From assembly GCF_018131225.1 (NCBI RefSeq), contig NZ_JAFCMM010000002.1:682001-746000 (forward strand): a stretch of 64,000 bases of DNA, written 5' to 3'. This DNA comes from Bradyrhizobium sp. U87765 SZCCT0048. Its GTDB lineage: Bacteria; Pseudomonadota; Alphaproteobacteria; Rhizobiales; Xanthobacteraceae. The translations under genes and the position numbers were made by a program. Shown here piece by piece: positions 51,478-59,667 of this stretch. The notes beneath the pieces were generated by a model. It saw only the letters and a list, made by a program, of their open reading frames with translations. It was not told the origin of the DNA and did no database searches. The first letter of the stretch is position 1. Each line of letters starts with the position of its first letter.

Positions 51478-52305
51478 GTGCGACGCCGGGTCATCCCAGG
51501 GTTTGGACTGGCGCTGGGCACCACGGTGCTCTACCTCGGCGCCATCGTGCTGCTGCCGCTGTGCGCACTGCTGCTGAAAGCCTCCGGCATCGGCCCCTCA
51601 CAACTGTGGACCATCGTGTCGTCGCCGCGCACCCTCGCGGCGATCCGTGTGACGCTGACCATGGCGCTCGCGGCCACCGTGTTCAATGCCATTTACGGCC
51701 TGCTGCTCGCCTGGGTGCTGGCGCGTTACGAATTCCCCGGCAAACGCATCCTCGATGCCCTTGTCGACGTTCCCTTCGCGCTGCCGACCGCGGTCGCCGG
51801 TCTCGCGCTGACCGCGCTGTTCGCCAAGAACGGCTGGTTCGGCGCCCCCCTCGCCGCCATCGGCATTCCCGTCGCCTACACCCCGCTGGGCATCGCCATC
51901 GCCATGGCCTTCACCAGCGTGCCGTTCGTGGTGCGGACGGTGCAGCCGGTCATCGAGGACCTCGGCTCTGAGGTCGAGGAGGCCGGCCGCTCGCTCGGCG
52001 CCAGCGACTTCCAGATCCTGCGCAAGATCATCTTTCCGTCGATCCTGCCGGCTTTCCTCGCCGGCTGCTCGCTGGCGTTCGCTCGCAGCCTTGGCGAATT
52101 CGGTGCCGTCATCTTCATCGCCGGCAACCAGCCGATGCGCACCGAGATCGTCGCCTTGCTGACCTTCATCCGCCTCGAGGAATACAACTACGAGGCCGCG
52201 GCGGCGATCGCCACGGTGATGTTGCTGATGGCCTTCTCCATGCTGATCGTGATCAACGCCGTGCAGTCGTGGCAACTGCGTTACATCGGTCGGGGTGAGG
52301 TGTGA
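51478..52305 (+). CDS. cysT: Sulfate ABC transporter permease CysT (right set)
   Basis: A 275-aa permease with six helices; GTG start at 51478 with GGAAGG upstream. Segments are VIPGFGLALGTTVLYLGAIV, ARYEFPGKRILDALVDVPFA, LPTAVAGLALTALFAKNGWF and the EAA loop VEEAGRSLGASDFQILRKII. It is a paralogue of the left-arm gene. Its stop overlaps the cysW start (TGATG). Confidence 0.9.
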   Translation: MRRRVIPGFGLALGTTVLYLGAIVLLPLCALLLKASGIGPSQLWTIVSSPRTLAAIRVTLTMALAATVFNAIYGLLLAWVLARYEFPGKRILDALVDVPFALPTAVAGLALTALFAKNGWFGAPLAAIGIPVAYTPLGIAIAMAFTSVPFVVRTVQPVIEDLGSEVEEAGRSLGASDFQILRKIIFPSILPAFLAGCSLAFARSLGEFGAVIFIAGNQPMRTEIVALLTFIRLEEYNYEAAAAIATVMLLMAFSMLIVINAVQSWQLRYIGRGEV

Positions 52306-53183
52306 TGACGCAGTCGGCCGAAACGTCTCATGCCCGCGCCGCCTGGATTCGCACCCCGGTCGGCGGGGGTCCCGCGACACGCCGTATCGTGCTGGCCGTC
52401 ACGTTCGTCCTCACCGCGTTCTTCCTGGTGGCGCCGCTGGCGCTGATCGTCAGCAGCGGCCTGTCCTCGGGCGTGGCGGTCTTCTGGCGTAACCTCACCG
52501 AGCCGGCGACGCTGCATGCGATCATGCTGACGCTGCTCACCGCACTCATCGTGGTGCCCGTCAACATCGCATTCGGCCTCGCCGCCGCCTGGACCGTGAC
52601 CAAGTTCGAGTTTCCAGGTCGGACGCTGCTGATCGCGCTGATCGAGCTCCCCTATTCGGTATCGCCGATCGTCGCCGGCGTCGCCTACCTGTTCGTCTAC
52701 GGCTCGCAGGGCCTGTTCGGCCCCCTGCTCGCCGAATACGACATCAAGATCATGTTTGCGCTGCCGGGCATTTTCCTCGCCAGCATGTTCGTGACCGCGC
52801 CGTTCGTGGCGCGTGAACTGATCCCGTTGATGCAGGTGCAAGGCACCGACGAGGAGGAAGCCGCGGTGACGCTCGGCGCCTCGGGCTTCGCGACGTTCTG
52901 GCGGGTGACACTGCCCAACGTCAAATGGGCGGTGATGTACGGCGCGATCCTGTGCAATGCCCGCGTGATGGGTGAATTCGGCGCCGTCTCGGTGGTCTCT
53001 GGCAACATCCGCGGCCAGACCACGACGCTGCCGCTGCAGATCGAACTGCTCTACCAGGACTACAACGTGGTCGGCGCCTTCACCGCCGCGACCGTGCTGA
53101 CCGCCGTTGCCCTGCTGACCATCCTGATCAAGGTGGCGCTGGAGCGCGCCAGCGGTGTTTCGCACAGCGGATCAGGGCACTGA
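52305..53183 (+). CDS. cysW: Sulfate ABC transporter permease CysW (right set)
   Basis: A 292-aa permease from the ATG at 52305 (a GTG three bases earlier is possible). Segments are FVLTAFFLVAPLALIVSSGL, TVTKFEFPGRTLLIALIELP, YSVSPIVAGVAYLFVYGSQG and the EAA loop DEEEAAVTLGASGFATFWRV. No cysA gene follows; the next gene is malate synthase. The permease pair must therefore borrow an ATPase, most simply the CysA encoded at 38687-39736. Confidence 0.9.
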   Translation: MTQSAETSHARAAWIRTPVGGGPATRRIVLAVTFVLTAFFLVAPLALIVSSGLSSGVAVFWRNLTEPATLHAIMLTLLTALIVVPVNIAFGLAAAWTVTKFEFPGRTLLIALIELPYSVSPIVAGVAYLFVYGSQGLFGPLLAEYDIKIMFALPGIFLASMFVTAPFVARELIPLMQVQGTDEEEAAVTLGASGFATFWRVTLPNVKWAVMYGAILCNARVMGEFGAVSVVSGNIRGQTTTLPLQIELLYQDYNVVGAFTAATVLTAVALLTILIKVALERASGVSHSGSGH

Positions 53184-53537
53184 AGCGCGTGCGCCGTGAC
53201 GGGATCGCAAACGCGCTCCCGCTTCTGTTTTGGCGCGTTGTCGTGATGCGAACCGGCTCCTGCGACGCGTGAAAGCGCGTCGGCGGCGCAAGCCCCCCTA
53301 TGGGAGGGGGAGCAACCCCCTTCTCTTTTCCCTGTCTTTGGCGCTACAACGCCCTTTCAGGGCGTTCGCACCTGCAAACAAAATACCCGTCCTTGACCGG
53401 GCCCGCTGCCTGCAGCAGGCGCGGAAACTATTGATTTATATTCACTTTCTGCGGAAGCTGGCGTCGACCAGCCTGCCGGAGGCCCCCAAGAACCCCGGGC
53501 GGATGCCCCGCCCATCATCCTCGTGAGAACATTTGAG
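53184..53537. other. Structured gap between cysW and malate synthase gene
   Basis: These 354 bp hold no gene I can support; one Arg-rich frame (53230-53526) does not look like a protein. Besides the C/G-tract structure listed separately, AACGCCC (53348-53354) and GGGCGTT (53360-53366) form a perfect 7-bp hairpin. An AT-rich patch with TTGATTTATATT lies at 53431-53442 and may be the core of the malate synthase promoter. Confidence 0.5.
53293..53329 (+). terminator. Terminator-like hairpin with competing alternative stem
   Basis: GGGGG (53306-53310) and CCCCC (53316-53320) form a stem around AGCAA, followed by TTCTCTTTT: an intrinsic terminator layout for the right sulfate arm. The same G-run can instead pair with CCCCCC at 53293-53298. 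This is an either/or arrangement like an attenuator. Confidence 0.5.
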
Positions 53538-55700
53538 ATGACACGCATCGAAGCCAGTGGACTGAAGGTCGCCACCGTCCTTGCCGACTTCATCGCCAAG
53601 GAAGCCGCGCCGAAAACCGGCATCACGCCGGACAGCTTCTGGGCCGGGCTCGCTGCGATCGTCCGCGACCTCGCGCCGCGCACCAGGGAACTGCTGGCGC
53701 TGCGCGACAGCCTGCAGGCCAAAATCGACGACTGGCATCGCGCCCACAAGGGCAAGCCGATCGATGCCGCCGCCTACACCGCGTTCCTCAAGGAGATCGG
53801 CTACCTGCTGCCGGAGCCGGCGACGCACAAGGTCACCACCGCCAATGTCGATGCCGAGATTGGCCAGATCTGCGGCCCGCAGCTGGTGGTGCCGCTGACC
53901 AACGCGCGCTACTCGCTCAATGCCGCGAATGCGCGCTGGGGCAGCCTCTATGATGCATTCTACGGCACCGACGCGATCCCGCATGATCCGAGCGAAGCCG
54001 GCAAGGGCTACAACAAGGCGCGCGGCGCCAAGGTCATCGCCAAGGCCAAGGCCTTCCTCGATCAGGCCGCGCCGCTCGCGAGCGGCAGCCACGGCGACGC
54101 CGTCGCCTACAGCGTCGACAAGGGTGCACTGGCCGTCAAGCTTGCCAACGGCAGCCACACCGCGCTGAAGAACGCCGCCCAGTTCGCCGGCTACCGCGGC
54201 GACGCCGCGACGCCGACCGCGATCCTGCTGATCAACAACGGCCTGCATGCGGAGATCACCATCGACCGCGCCAACACCATCGGCAAGGACGATCCGGCCG
54301 GCGTCGCCGACGTCGTGCTGGAATCGGCTGTCAGCACCATTCTCGACATGGAAGACAGCGTCGCGGCGGTGGACGCCGACGACAAGGTGCTGGTCTATCG
54401 CAACACGCTCGGCCTGATGAACGGCACCCTGTCCGCCGATTTCGAGAAGGGCGGCAAGACGCTGAAGCGCACGCTGAACGCAGATCGCGTCTACACCGCG
54501 CCGGACGGCAAGGAACTGCGCCTGCACGGCCGCAGCCTGCTGCTGATGCGCAACGTCGGCCACCATATGTACACCGATGCAGTCCTCGACAGCACCGGCG
54601 CCGAGATTCCGGAAGGCTTCCTCGACGCCGCGGTCGCCGGCCTGATCGCCATGCACGACCTCAAGGGCCTTTCCCCGACACGCAACAGCCGCACCGGCTC
54701 GGTCTACATCGTCAAGCCGAAGATGCACGGCCCTGACGAAGTGGCGCTGACCTGCGAGTTGTTCGGCCGCGTCGAGCAGCTGCTCGGTCTCCCGAAGAAC
54801 ACGCTCAAGGTCGGCATCATGGACGAGGAGCGCCGCACCACGGTGAACCTCAAGGCCTGCATCCAGGCCGCGTCCGAGCGTGTCGTGTTCATCAACACCG
54901 GCTTCCTCGATCGTACCGGCGACGAGATCCATACCTCCATGGAAGCCGGCCCGATGATCCGCAAGAACGACATGAAGGCGCAGCCCTGGATCAAGGCCTA
55001 TGAGGACTGGAACGTCGACAACGGCCTGATCGATGGCCTGCCCGGCCATGCCCAGATCGGCAAGGGTATGTGGGCAGCGCCCGACAAGATGGCCGACATG
55101 CTGGCCCAGAAGATCGCCCATCCGCAGGCCGGCGCCACCACCGCGTGGGTGCCGTCGCCGACCGCGGCAACGCTGCACGCCCTGCACTATCACCAGGTCG
55201 ACGTCCAGAAGCGCCAGCAGGAGATCGGCCAGAGCGTGCCGCGCGCCAGGCTCTCCGACATCCTCACCATCCCGGTGTCGCAGTCGAACTGGGCGCCCGA
55301 TGACGTCAAGCAGGAGATCGACAACAACTGCCAGGGCATCCTTGGCTATGTCGTGCGCTGGATCGACCAGGGCGTCGGCTGCTCCAAGGTGCCGGACATC
55401 CACGATGTCGGCCTGATGGAAGACCGCGCCACGCTGCGCATCTCCAGCCAGCATCTCGCCAACTGGCTGCACCAGGGCGTCGTCAGCGAAGAGCAGGTGA
55501 TGGAAGCGCTGAAGCGCATGGCGGTGGTCGTCGATCGCCAGAACGCCGGCGATGCCGAGTACAAGCCGATGGCACCGGCGTTCGACGGCGTCGCCTTCAA
55601 GGCGGCCTGCGACCTCGTGTTCAAGGGCCGCGAGCAGCCGAACGGCTACACCGAGTTCATTCTGCACGCCCGCCGCCGCGAGGCCAAGGCCGCCGGCTGA
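53538..55700 (+). CDS. glcB: Malate synthase G
   Basis: A 720-aa enzyme condensing glyoxylate and acetyl-CoA to malate, the second glyoxylate-bypass step. The length is that of the monomeric G form. The opening EASGLKVATVLADFIAKEAA, the middle TILDMEDSVAAVDADDKVLV, SGSVYIVKPKMHGPDEVAL (here as TGSVYIVKPKMHGPDEVA), MDEERRTTVNLKACIQAASE and FINTGFLDRTGDEIHTSMEA are family signatures with the metal and glyoxylate ligands. The start is ATG 53538; GTG 53523 is in frame but lies before the conserved N-terminus. No isocitrate lyase gene is in the window. Confidence 0.95.
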   Translation: MTRIEASGLKVATVLADFIAKEAAPKTGITPDSFWAGLAAIVRDLAPRTRELLALRDSLQAKIDDWHRAHKGKPIDAAAYTAFLKEIGYLLPEPATHKVTTANVDAEIGQICGPQLVVPLTNARYSLNAANARWGSLYDAFYGTDAIPHDPSEAGKGYNKARGAKVIAKAKAFLDQAAPLASGSHGDAVAYSVDKGALAVKLANGSHTALKNAAQFAGYRGDAATPTAILLINNGLHAEITIDRANTIGKDDPAGVADVVLESAVSTILDMEDSVAAVDADDKVLVYRNTLGLMNGTLSADFEKGGKTLKRTLNADRVYTAPDGKELRLHGRSLLLMRNVGHHMYTDAVLDSTGAEIPEGFLDAAVAGLIAMHDLKGLSPTRNSRTGSVYIVKPKMHGPDEVALTCELFGRVEQLLGLPKNTLKVGIMDEERRTTVNLKACIQAASERVVFINTGFLDRTGDEIHTSMEAGPMIRKNDMKAQPWIKAYEDWNVDNGLIDGLPGHAQIGKGMWAAPDKMADMLAQKIAHPQAGATTAWVPSPTAATLHALHYHQVDVQKRQQEIGQSVPRARLSDILTIPVSQSNWAPDDVKQEIDNNCQGILGYVVRWIDQGVGCSKVPDIHDVGLMEDRATLRISSQHLANWLHQGVVSEEQVMEALKRMAVVVDRQNAGDAEYKPMAPAFDGVAFKAACDLVFKGREQPNGYTEFILHARRREAKAAG

Positions 55701-55720
55701 GCCGCCGCAGCTCCAACAGG

Positions 55721-55753
55721 AAAAAGCCCCGGCCAATGGCCGGGGCTTTTTTT
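55721..55753. terminator. Bidirectional rho-independent terminator
   Basis: AAAAAGCCCCGGCC, AAT, GGCCGGGGCTTTTTTT: a perfect stem with an A-run on one side and a T-run on the other. It serves malate synthase from the left and the 52-aa membrane protein gene from the right. Confidence 0.92.
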
Positions 55754-55767
55754 GTGGACGGCGCGGC

Positions 55768-55926
55768 TCAGTACATCAGGGGCCGCAGCAGGCTGAGCAC
55801 GCCGACGATGATCACGACAATCCGGATGATCTGTTTGGCACGGCCGTCGATCGGCAACATGTTGACGAGATAGAGAATGAGAATGACGACGACAAACGTC
55901 ACCAGTGCGCTGATCAGCAACGACAT
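55768..55926 (-). CDS. Small membrane protein (Thivi_2564-like), predicted stress-sigma target
   Basis: A 52-aa protein with two helices (SALVTFVVVILILYLVNM and IIRIVVIIVGVLSLLRPL) joined by LPIDGRAKQ. The pattern resembles the Thivi_2564 family of tiny membrane proteins. GGAGGC precedes the ATG at good spacing. An exact EcfG-type promoter lies 51 bp upstream and a strong terminator lies just after the stop, so it is a compact single-gene stress unit. Function is unknown. Confidence 0.75.
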   Translation of the reverse strand: MSLLISALVTFVVVILILYLVNMLPIDGRAKQIIRIVVIIVGVLSLLRPLMY

Positions 55927-55977
55927 GCAAAAGCCTCCGGAAAATGGACAAGCAAGGCAAAACCTGCGTGCCGGATC

Positions 55978-56002
55978 AACGCTTGGCTGCGCCTCGGGTT
56001 CC
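55978..56002 (-). promoter_or_regulatory. EcfG-type promoter of the 52-aa membrane protein gene
   Basis: Minus strand: GGAAC (55998-56002), 16 bases, CGTT (55978-55981). An exact match to the general-stress sigma consensus, with a leader of about 45 nt before the ATG at 55926. Confidence 0.78.
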
Positions 56003-56125
56003 CGCCGCGGAACATGAGAGATGCAACGTCTCTTCCGCGTGGCGCATCACAAGCCGCGCGCCCGCAGCCCACAGGCGAAAGCACACGGCCAAAGGCTTTT
56101 CGGGGATCGCCGGACAGCGAACCCG

Positions 56126-56761
56126 CTACTCCCGCGCCACCACCGGCAAACGATCGAACTTCGCGCGGACCGATGCCGGTACCGGCGTGAAGTTGACCGC
56201 CGTGCGCTTGTCGGCACGGCCACTGGCGACGACGAGGCCGTTCGCCCCCGCGACGATATCGCCTTTGCGCAGCGTGGCGTCGTCCTCGATCCGGACACGC
56301 GCGAGACCAAACGTGTCCTTGCCGTTGCAGGTGCAGCCGGCGACGATCTCCTTGCGGTAGCGGAAGGCGTTCGGCAGGTCGGCGTAGCTCTTGCCGCCCT
56401 CGGCTGTCGCGTCGTCGATCGAACCGCCGTAATATACCCTGGTCTCGCTGGTCGGACACAGGCTGTTGCAGGCGGCTGCCCGGCTCTCGCCCTGCGCCGG
56501 CGGCACCGGAAAGTAGCGGCCATCGCAGGTCCGCACGCAATAGGCCGTCGCGCGATCGCCGCCACCGGTGCTCGCACGCGGCGCCGGCCGCTCATCGTCG
56601 AACAGATTGACGAACGGAATCGCACGCTGCGGTTGGGGCGGCGCGAAACCGCCGAACAGCGCCGAGAAGAAATCCTGCGCGTGCCCCGCTGTCGACGCGC
56701 CGGCGACCGCGAGCCCAAGCAGCAAAGCGGTCGTCAGCCGGTAGCGCGATCCCTGCATCAT
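56126..56761 (-). CDS. Exported DUF2865 protein
   Basis: A 211-aa secreted protein with signal peptide (ALLLGLAVAGASTAGHA). The DUF2865 core reads AYCVRTCDGRYFPVPPAQGE, AACNSLCPTSETRVYYGGSI, DLPNAFRYRKEIVAGCTCNG and ends with RRGDIV-type beta strands (TLRKGDIVAGANGLVV). Six cysteines are likely disulfide-bonded. It starts 34 bp after the L,D-transpeptidase gene on the same strand, so it probably shares that stress promoter and may act on the cell wall. Confidence 0.8.
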   Translation of the reverse strand: MMQGSRYRLTTALLLGLAVAGASTAGHAQDFFSALFGGFAPPQPQRAIPFVNLFDDERPAPRASTGGGDRATAYCVRTCDGRYFPVPPAQGESRAAACNSLCPTSETRVYYGGSIDDATAEGGKSYADLPNAFRYRKEIVAGCTCNGKDTFGLARVRIEDDATLRKGDIVAGANGLVVASGRADKRTAVNFTPVPASVRAKFDRLPVVARE

Positions 56762-56795
56762 TGCTGATCATCCCCACGGGCAGTGGCCCGCTCCC

Positions 56796-57563
56796 TTAGT
56801 ACAAGCCGGCCGCCGTCTGGTTCACAGCCGTCTGGTTCACAGCCTGGCGCTGCAGCGTCGGTCGAACGGACGAAGCGGCGGGCCGCTGCGTTGCGACCCG
56901 CGGTGCGCCGCTCTTGGGCAGCACCACGACCTTGGTGCCCACCGACACGCGGCTGAACAGATCCGCGACATCGTCATTGGTCAGACGGATGCAGCCGCTG
57001 GAGACGAACTTGCCGATGGTCGAGGGATCGTTGGTGCCATGGATGCGATACTCGCTCGATCCCAGATACATCGCGCGTGCGCCAAGTGGATTGCCGGGGC
57101 CGCCGGCCATGAAGCGCGGCAGATAGGGCTGGCGGGCAATCATCTCCGATGGTGGATACCAGTCGGGCCATTCCGCCTTGCGCGAGATGCTCTGCGTTCC
57201 CGACCACGTGAAGCCCTGGCGGCCGACACCGACGCCATAGCGGATCGCCTGTCCGTTGCCGAGCACATAGTACAGCACGGTATTGGCGGTATCGATCACC
57301 ACCGTCCCCGGCGCCTCGTGCGTCGCGTAGCTGACAACCTGCCGGCGCAGACGCTCGGGCAGAATGTTCGCATCGGGCTGGCTGCTATCCGACATCGCCG
57401 GGGACTGCAGGCCCGGCGCAGGGTCCGACAGCGACGGATCGCTGGCATACCCGAGCGCCTGGGCATGCGCGCCGGACGCGCCGGCGATGAAAACGGCCGT
57501 CACCGCAACCAATGCGCGGCGTGCGCACACGAGATGTCGGCTCATCGAATGAGAATGTGTCAT
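56796..57563 (-). CDS. L,D-transpeptidase (YkuD domain), predicted stress-sigma target
   Basis: A 255-aa periplasmic enzyme, start at 57563 (MTHSHSMSRH) with AGGGAC upstream. The signal peptide ends near GAHA-QA (residue 35). The YkuD domain spans about 86-215: TVVIDTANTVLYYVLGNGQA, then H175 in YRIHGTND and the nucleophile C191 in SSGCIRLTNDDVADLF. It makes 3-3 peptidoglycan crosslinks or attaches proteins to the wall. The C-terminal tail has a 15-bp tandem duplication (56815-56844) giving AVNQTAVNQTA. An exact EcfG-type promoter lies upstream. Confidence 0.9.
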   Translation of the reverse strand: MTHSHSMSRHLVCARRALVAVTAVFIAGASGAHAQALGYASDPSLSDPAPGLQSPAMSDSSQPDANILPERLRRQVVSYATHEAPGTVVIDTANTVLYYVLGNGQAIRYGVGVGRQGFTWSGTQSISRKAEWPDWYPPSEMIARQPYLPRFMAGGPGNPLGARAMYLGSSEYRIHGTNDPSTIGKFVSSGCIRLTNDDVADLFSRVSVGTKVVVLPKSGAPRVATQRPAASSVRPTLQRQAVNQTAVNQTAAGLY

Positions 57564-57603
57564 GTCCCTGCCCTCTGGTCCGGGTGACGCGACCCGCACA
57601 GAC

Positions 57604-57628
57604 AACGCAGCAGCGCCATCCCGGTTCC
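57604..57628 (-). promoter_or_regulatory. EcfG-type promoter of the L,D-transpeptidase gene
   Basis: Minus strand: GGAAC (57624-57628), 16 bases, CGTT (57604-57607). Exact consensus, 41 bp before the chosen start codon. It is back to back with a second exact site firing rightward at 57690. Confidence 0.78.
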
Positions 57629-57689
57629 CCCCGCGCTTGCGGCGAAAGCGAGACGTCAAGCCGGCTCCGGCGTCACGACTTCGCGAGGG

Positions 57690-57715
57690 GGAACCATCGG
57701 CATCGACGCACCGTT
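57690..57715 (+). promoter_or_regulatory. EcfG-type promoter of the DUF3309 / AI-2E-family operon
   Basis: Plus strand: GGAAC (57690-57694), 17 bases, CGTT (57712-57715). Exact consensus, with a leader of about 65 nt before the ATG at 57788. Confidence 0.78.
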
Positions 57716-57787
57716 GATGTGCCGAGAGCCGGCACCCGAACCTCATCCATGGCGGTCCGGCCAATCCTTCCCTCGCGAGACCCCACC

Positions 57788-57946
57788 ATGCCGCTCGGTA
57801 CCCTGCTCATCATCGTGCTCATCGTCGTCCTGCTCGGCGTTTCGCCACGCTGGGGATACAGCCGGTCGTGGGGATATGGCCCCACGGGGATCGTCGGCAC
57901 CGTTCTGGTGATCGTGCTGATCCTGCTGCTGCTCGGACGGATCTGA
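57788..57946 (+). CDS. DUF3309 small membrane protein
   Basis: A 52-aa protein: helix GTLLIIVLIVVLLGVSP, the conserved linker RWGYSRSWGYGPTGIV, helix TVLVIVLILLLLGRI. This is the DUF3309 pattern, common in stress regulons of this group. It is followed 4 bp later by the AI-2E-family gene, so the two form an operon. Molecular role unknown. Confidence 0.83.
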   Translation: MPLGTLLIIVLIVVLLGVSPRWGYSRSWGYGPTGIVGTVLVIVLILLLLGRI

Positions 57947-57950
57947 CGCA

Positions 57951-59078
57951 ATGGACGCCGCACGCCCGGGTGCAAGCCGTGTGCTCCCTGAGAACCGATC
58001 GCCGCGCAACAGAGCGGTGCAGTCGGATGAAGGTCCGGCGCCGTCGCCACGGGCGCGGCGCGCCGACGCCATCGTGCTCTGCCTGGCCGGCCTTCTGATC
58101 ATCGCGATCGTCGCCGTCCTCTACCTCACCCGCACCCTGCTGATGCCGATCGTGACCGCGTTCGTCATCGGTACCATGCTGTCTGCCGGCGCGGGATTCC
58201 TCGCCCGCTTTCGCGTCCCGCGCGCGCTCTCGGCGCTGCTCATGATCGGCATCAGCGGCGCCGCCGTCGCCACCATCGTCGCACTGATCTCGGCGCCACT
58301 GCTGGAATGGGGCACCCGCCTGCCGGAGCTGGGGCATCAGTTCCGGGAGAAGCTGCATGTCTTCGATCGTCCCCTGGCGCTATGGCATCGCCTGCAGGAG
58401 CTGTTCGGCATCGATCCCGCGAGCGCCGCGTTGCCGCTGCCCAGGATCGAATGGGTTCAGCCCACCCTCGAATTCCTGTCGCCGACATTCACAGAGCTGC
58501 TGCTGTTCTTCGTCACGCTGATCCTGTTCGTGGCGAGCTGGCCCGACCTGCGCCGCTCGCTGATCATGACATTCCCGACCCGCCAGGATCGGCTGCGCGT
58601 GCTGCGCATCCTCAACGCCATCGAACAGCATCTCGGCAGCTATCTGCTGACGGTGACGCTGATCAACTTCGGCATCGGCATCGCCACCGGACTGATCGGC
58701 GCCCTCACCGGACTGCCCAATCCGGCCGGGCTCGGCGCGCTGGCAGCAACGTTGAACTACATCCCCCTGATCGGGCCGGCGGTGATGTTCATCATCCTGC
58801 TCGCCGTCGGCGTCGTCACCGCATCCACCCTCGGGCTCGGACTGCTGCCGCCGCTGCTGTTCGCAGCCGTCTCGTTCGTGGAGGGACATTTCGTGACACC
58901 GATGATCATCGGCCGGCGGCTGTCGCTCAACGCGCTGGCGGTGTTCGTTGCATTCGCGTTCTGGACGTGGCTCTGGGGGCCGATGGGAGCCTTCCTCTCT
59001 TCGCCACTGCTGATCGTCGCGCTGATCGTCAAGGAGCACCTCGCCCCCAGCCGGGAGCCGCAACTTCCGCCCGGATAA
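57951..59078 (+). CDS. AI-2E transporter family membrane protein (PerM-like)
   Basis: A 375-aa protein with a disordered 40-residue cytoplasmic N-terminus and about eight helices: IVLCLAGLLIIAIVAVLYLT, TAFVIGTMLSAGAGFLA, then a long loop, LLFFVTLILFVASW, LLTVTLINFGIGIATGLIGA, and the family-typical LNYIPLIGPAVMFIILLAVG and FVEGHFVTPMIIGRRLSLNA. Despite the family name, most members are putative permeases of unknown substrate. It is in an operon with DUF3309 under an EcfG-type promoter. Confidence 0.83.
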   Translation: MDAARPGASRVLPENRSPRNRAVQSDEGPAPSPRARRADAIVLCLAGLLIIAIVAVLYLTRTLLMPIVTAFVIGTMLSAGAGFLARFRVPRALSALLMIGISGAAVATIVALISAPLLEWGTRLPELGHQFREKLHVFDRPLALWHRLQELFGIDPASAALPLPRIEWVQPTLEFLSPTFTELLLFFVTLILFVASWPDLRRSLIMTFPTRQDRLRVLRILNAIEQHLGSYLLTVTLINFGIGIATGLIGALTGLPNPAGLGALAATLNYIPLIGPAVMFIILLAVGVVTASTLGLGLLPPLLFAAVSFVEGHFVTPMIIGRRLSLNALAVFVAFAFWTWLWGPMGAFLSSPLLIVALIVKEHLAPSREPQLPPG

Positions 59079-59089
59079 GGGTTTTCCAC

Positions 59090-59115
59090 GGAACCGGAGA
59101 CGCCTTCGCAGCGTT
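59090..59115 (+). promoter_or_regulatory. EcfG-type promoter of the DUF883/holin-like pair
   Basis: Plus strand: GGAAC (59090-59094), 17 bases, CGTT (59112-59115). Exact consensus, 37 bp before the ATG at 59152. Confidence 0.78.
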
Positions 59116-59151
59116 GGTGCACGAACTCATGCCCCCGCAAGGAGCAGAATG

Positions 59152-59523
59152 ATGGCAAGCGAAGAAGGTGAAGACGTGATGAAGGATCTGTCCGACAAGG
59201 CGAACTACGACCGGCTTCAGAAGGATGTAGAGTCCGTGAAGAGCGATATCTCCAACCTCGCGAACCAGATCAGCGAAGCGTTGAATGGTCTCGCCGGCAC
59301 CGCCCAGAAGCAGGCGCGGCGCGGCTTGAAGCAAGCGAAATCGAGCATCGATGGCGTGATGTCCGATGTCTCCAAGCAAGGCAGCGCCGCCTTCGACGCG
59401 GCCCAGCAGGCGGCATCGACCCTCGAAGACACCCTCGAGGAGGCCGTCACCCAGCGGCCGCTGGCGGCGGTCGGCCTCGCCCTCGGTCTCGGCTTTCTGA
59501 TCGGCGTCACCTGGCGGCGCTGA
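59152..59523 (+). CDS. DUF883/ElaB-YqjD-like membrane-anchored protein
   Basis: A 123-aa protein: a charged coiled-coil region (YDRLQKDVESVKSDISNLAN, then ISEALNGLAGTAQKQARRGL) and one C-terminal glycine-rich helix (AAVGLALGLGFLIGVTWRR). YqjD and ElaB of E. coli have the same layout, bind ribosomes and are stationary-phase induced. ATG 59152 fits the AAGGAG spacing better than ATG 59149. A stress-sigma promoter precedes it. Confidence 0.82.
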   Translation: MASEEGEDVMKDLSDKANYDRLQKDVESVKSDISNLANQISEALNGLAGTAQKQARRGLKQAKSSIDGVMSDVSKQGSAAFDAAQQAASTLEDTLEEAVTQRPLAAVGLALGLGFLIGVTWRR

Positions 59524-59667
59524 CGCGAAGCTGGCGCGGCATAGGCGCGGCGACAGTCGCCGCGCCGCCGCAAGCCCGGCCGCCGTTTCGCGCGCGCGGC
59601 GGCACGCCCCTCCCATTTTCACCATCTCATTTGCAAGACTGCGCCGCAGTCAAACCGGGTATGCCCC

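Noticed and set aside
53230..53526. A 98-codon frame in the gap before malate synthase
   Set aside because: It crosses the terminator-like hairpins and codes an Arg/Pro-rich product with no domain; I treat the gap as regulatory.
53442..55736. A 764-codon minus-strand open frame
   Set aside because: It is antisense to malate synthase G along its whole length, with no family features of its own.
56815..56844. Tandem 15-bp repeat as a mobile or phase-variable element
   Set aside because: It is an in-frame duplication at the end of the L,D-transpeptidase gene; adding or losing a unit would not shift the frame.
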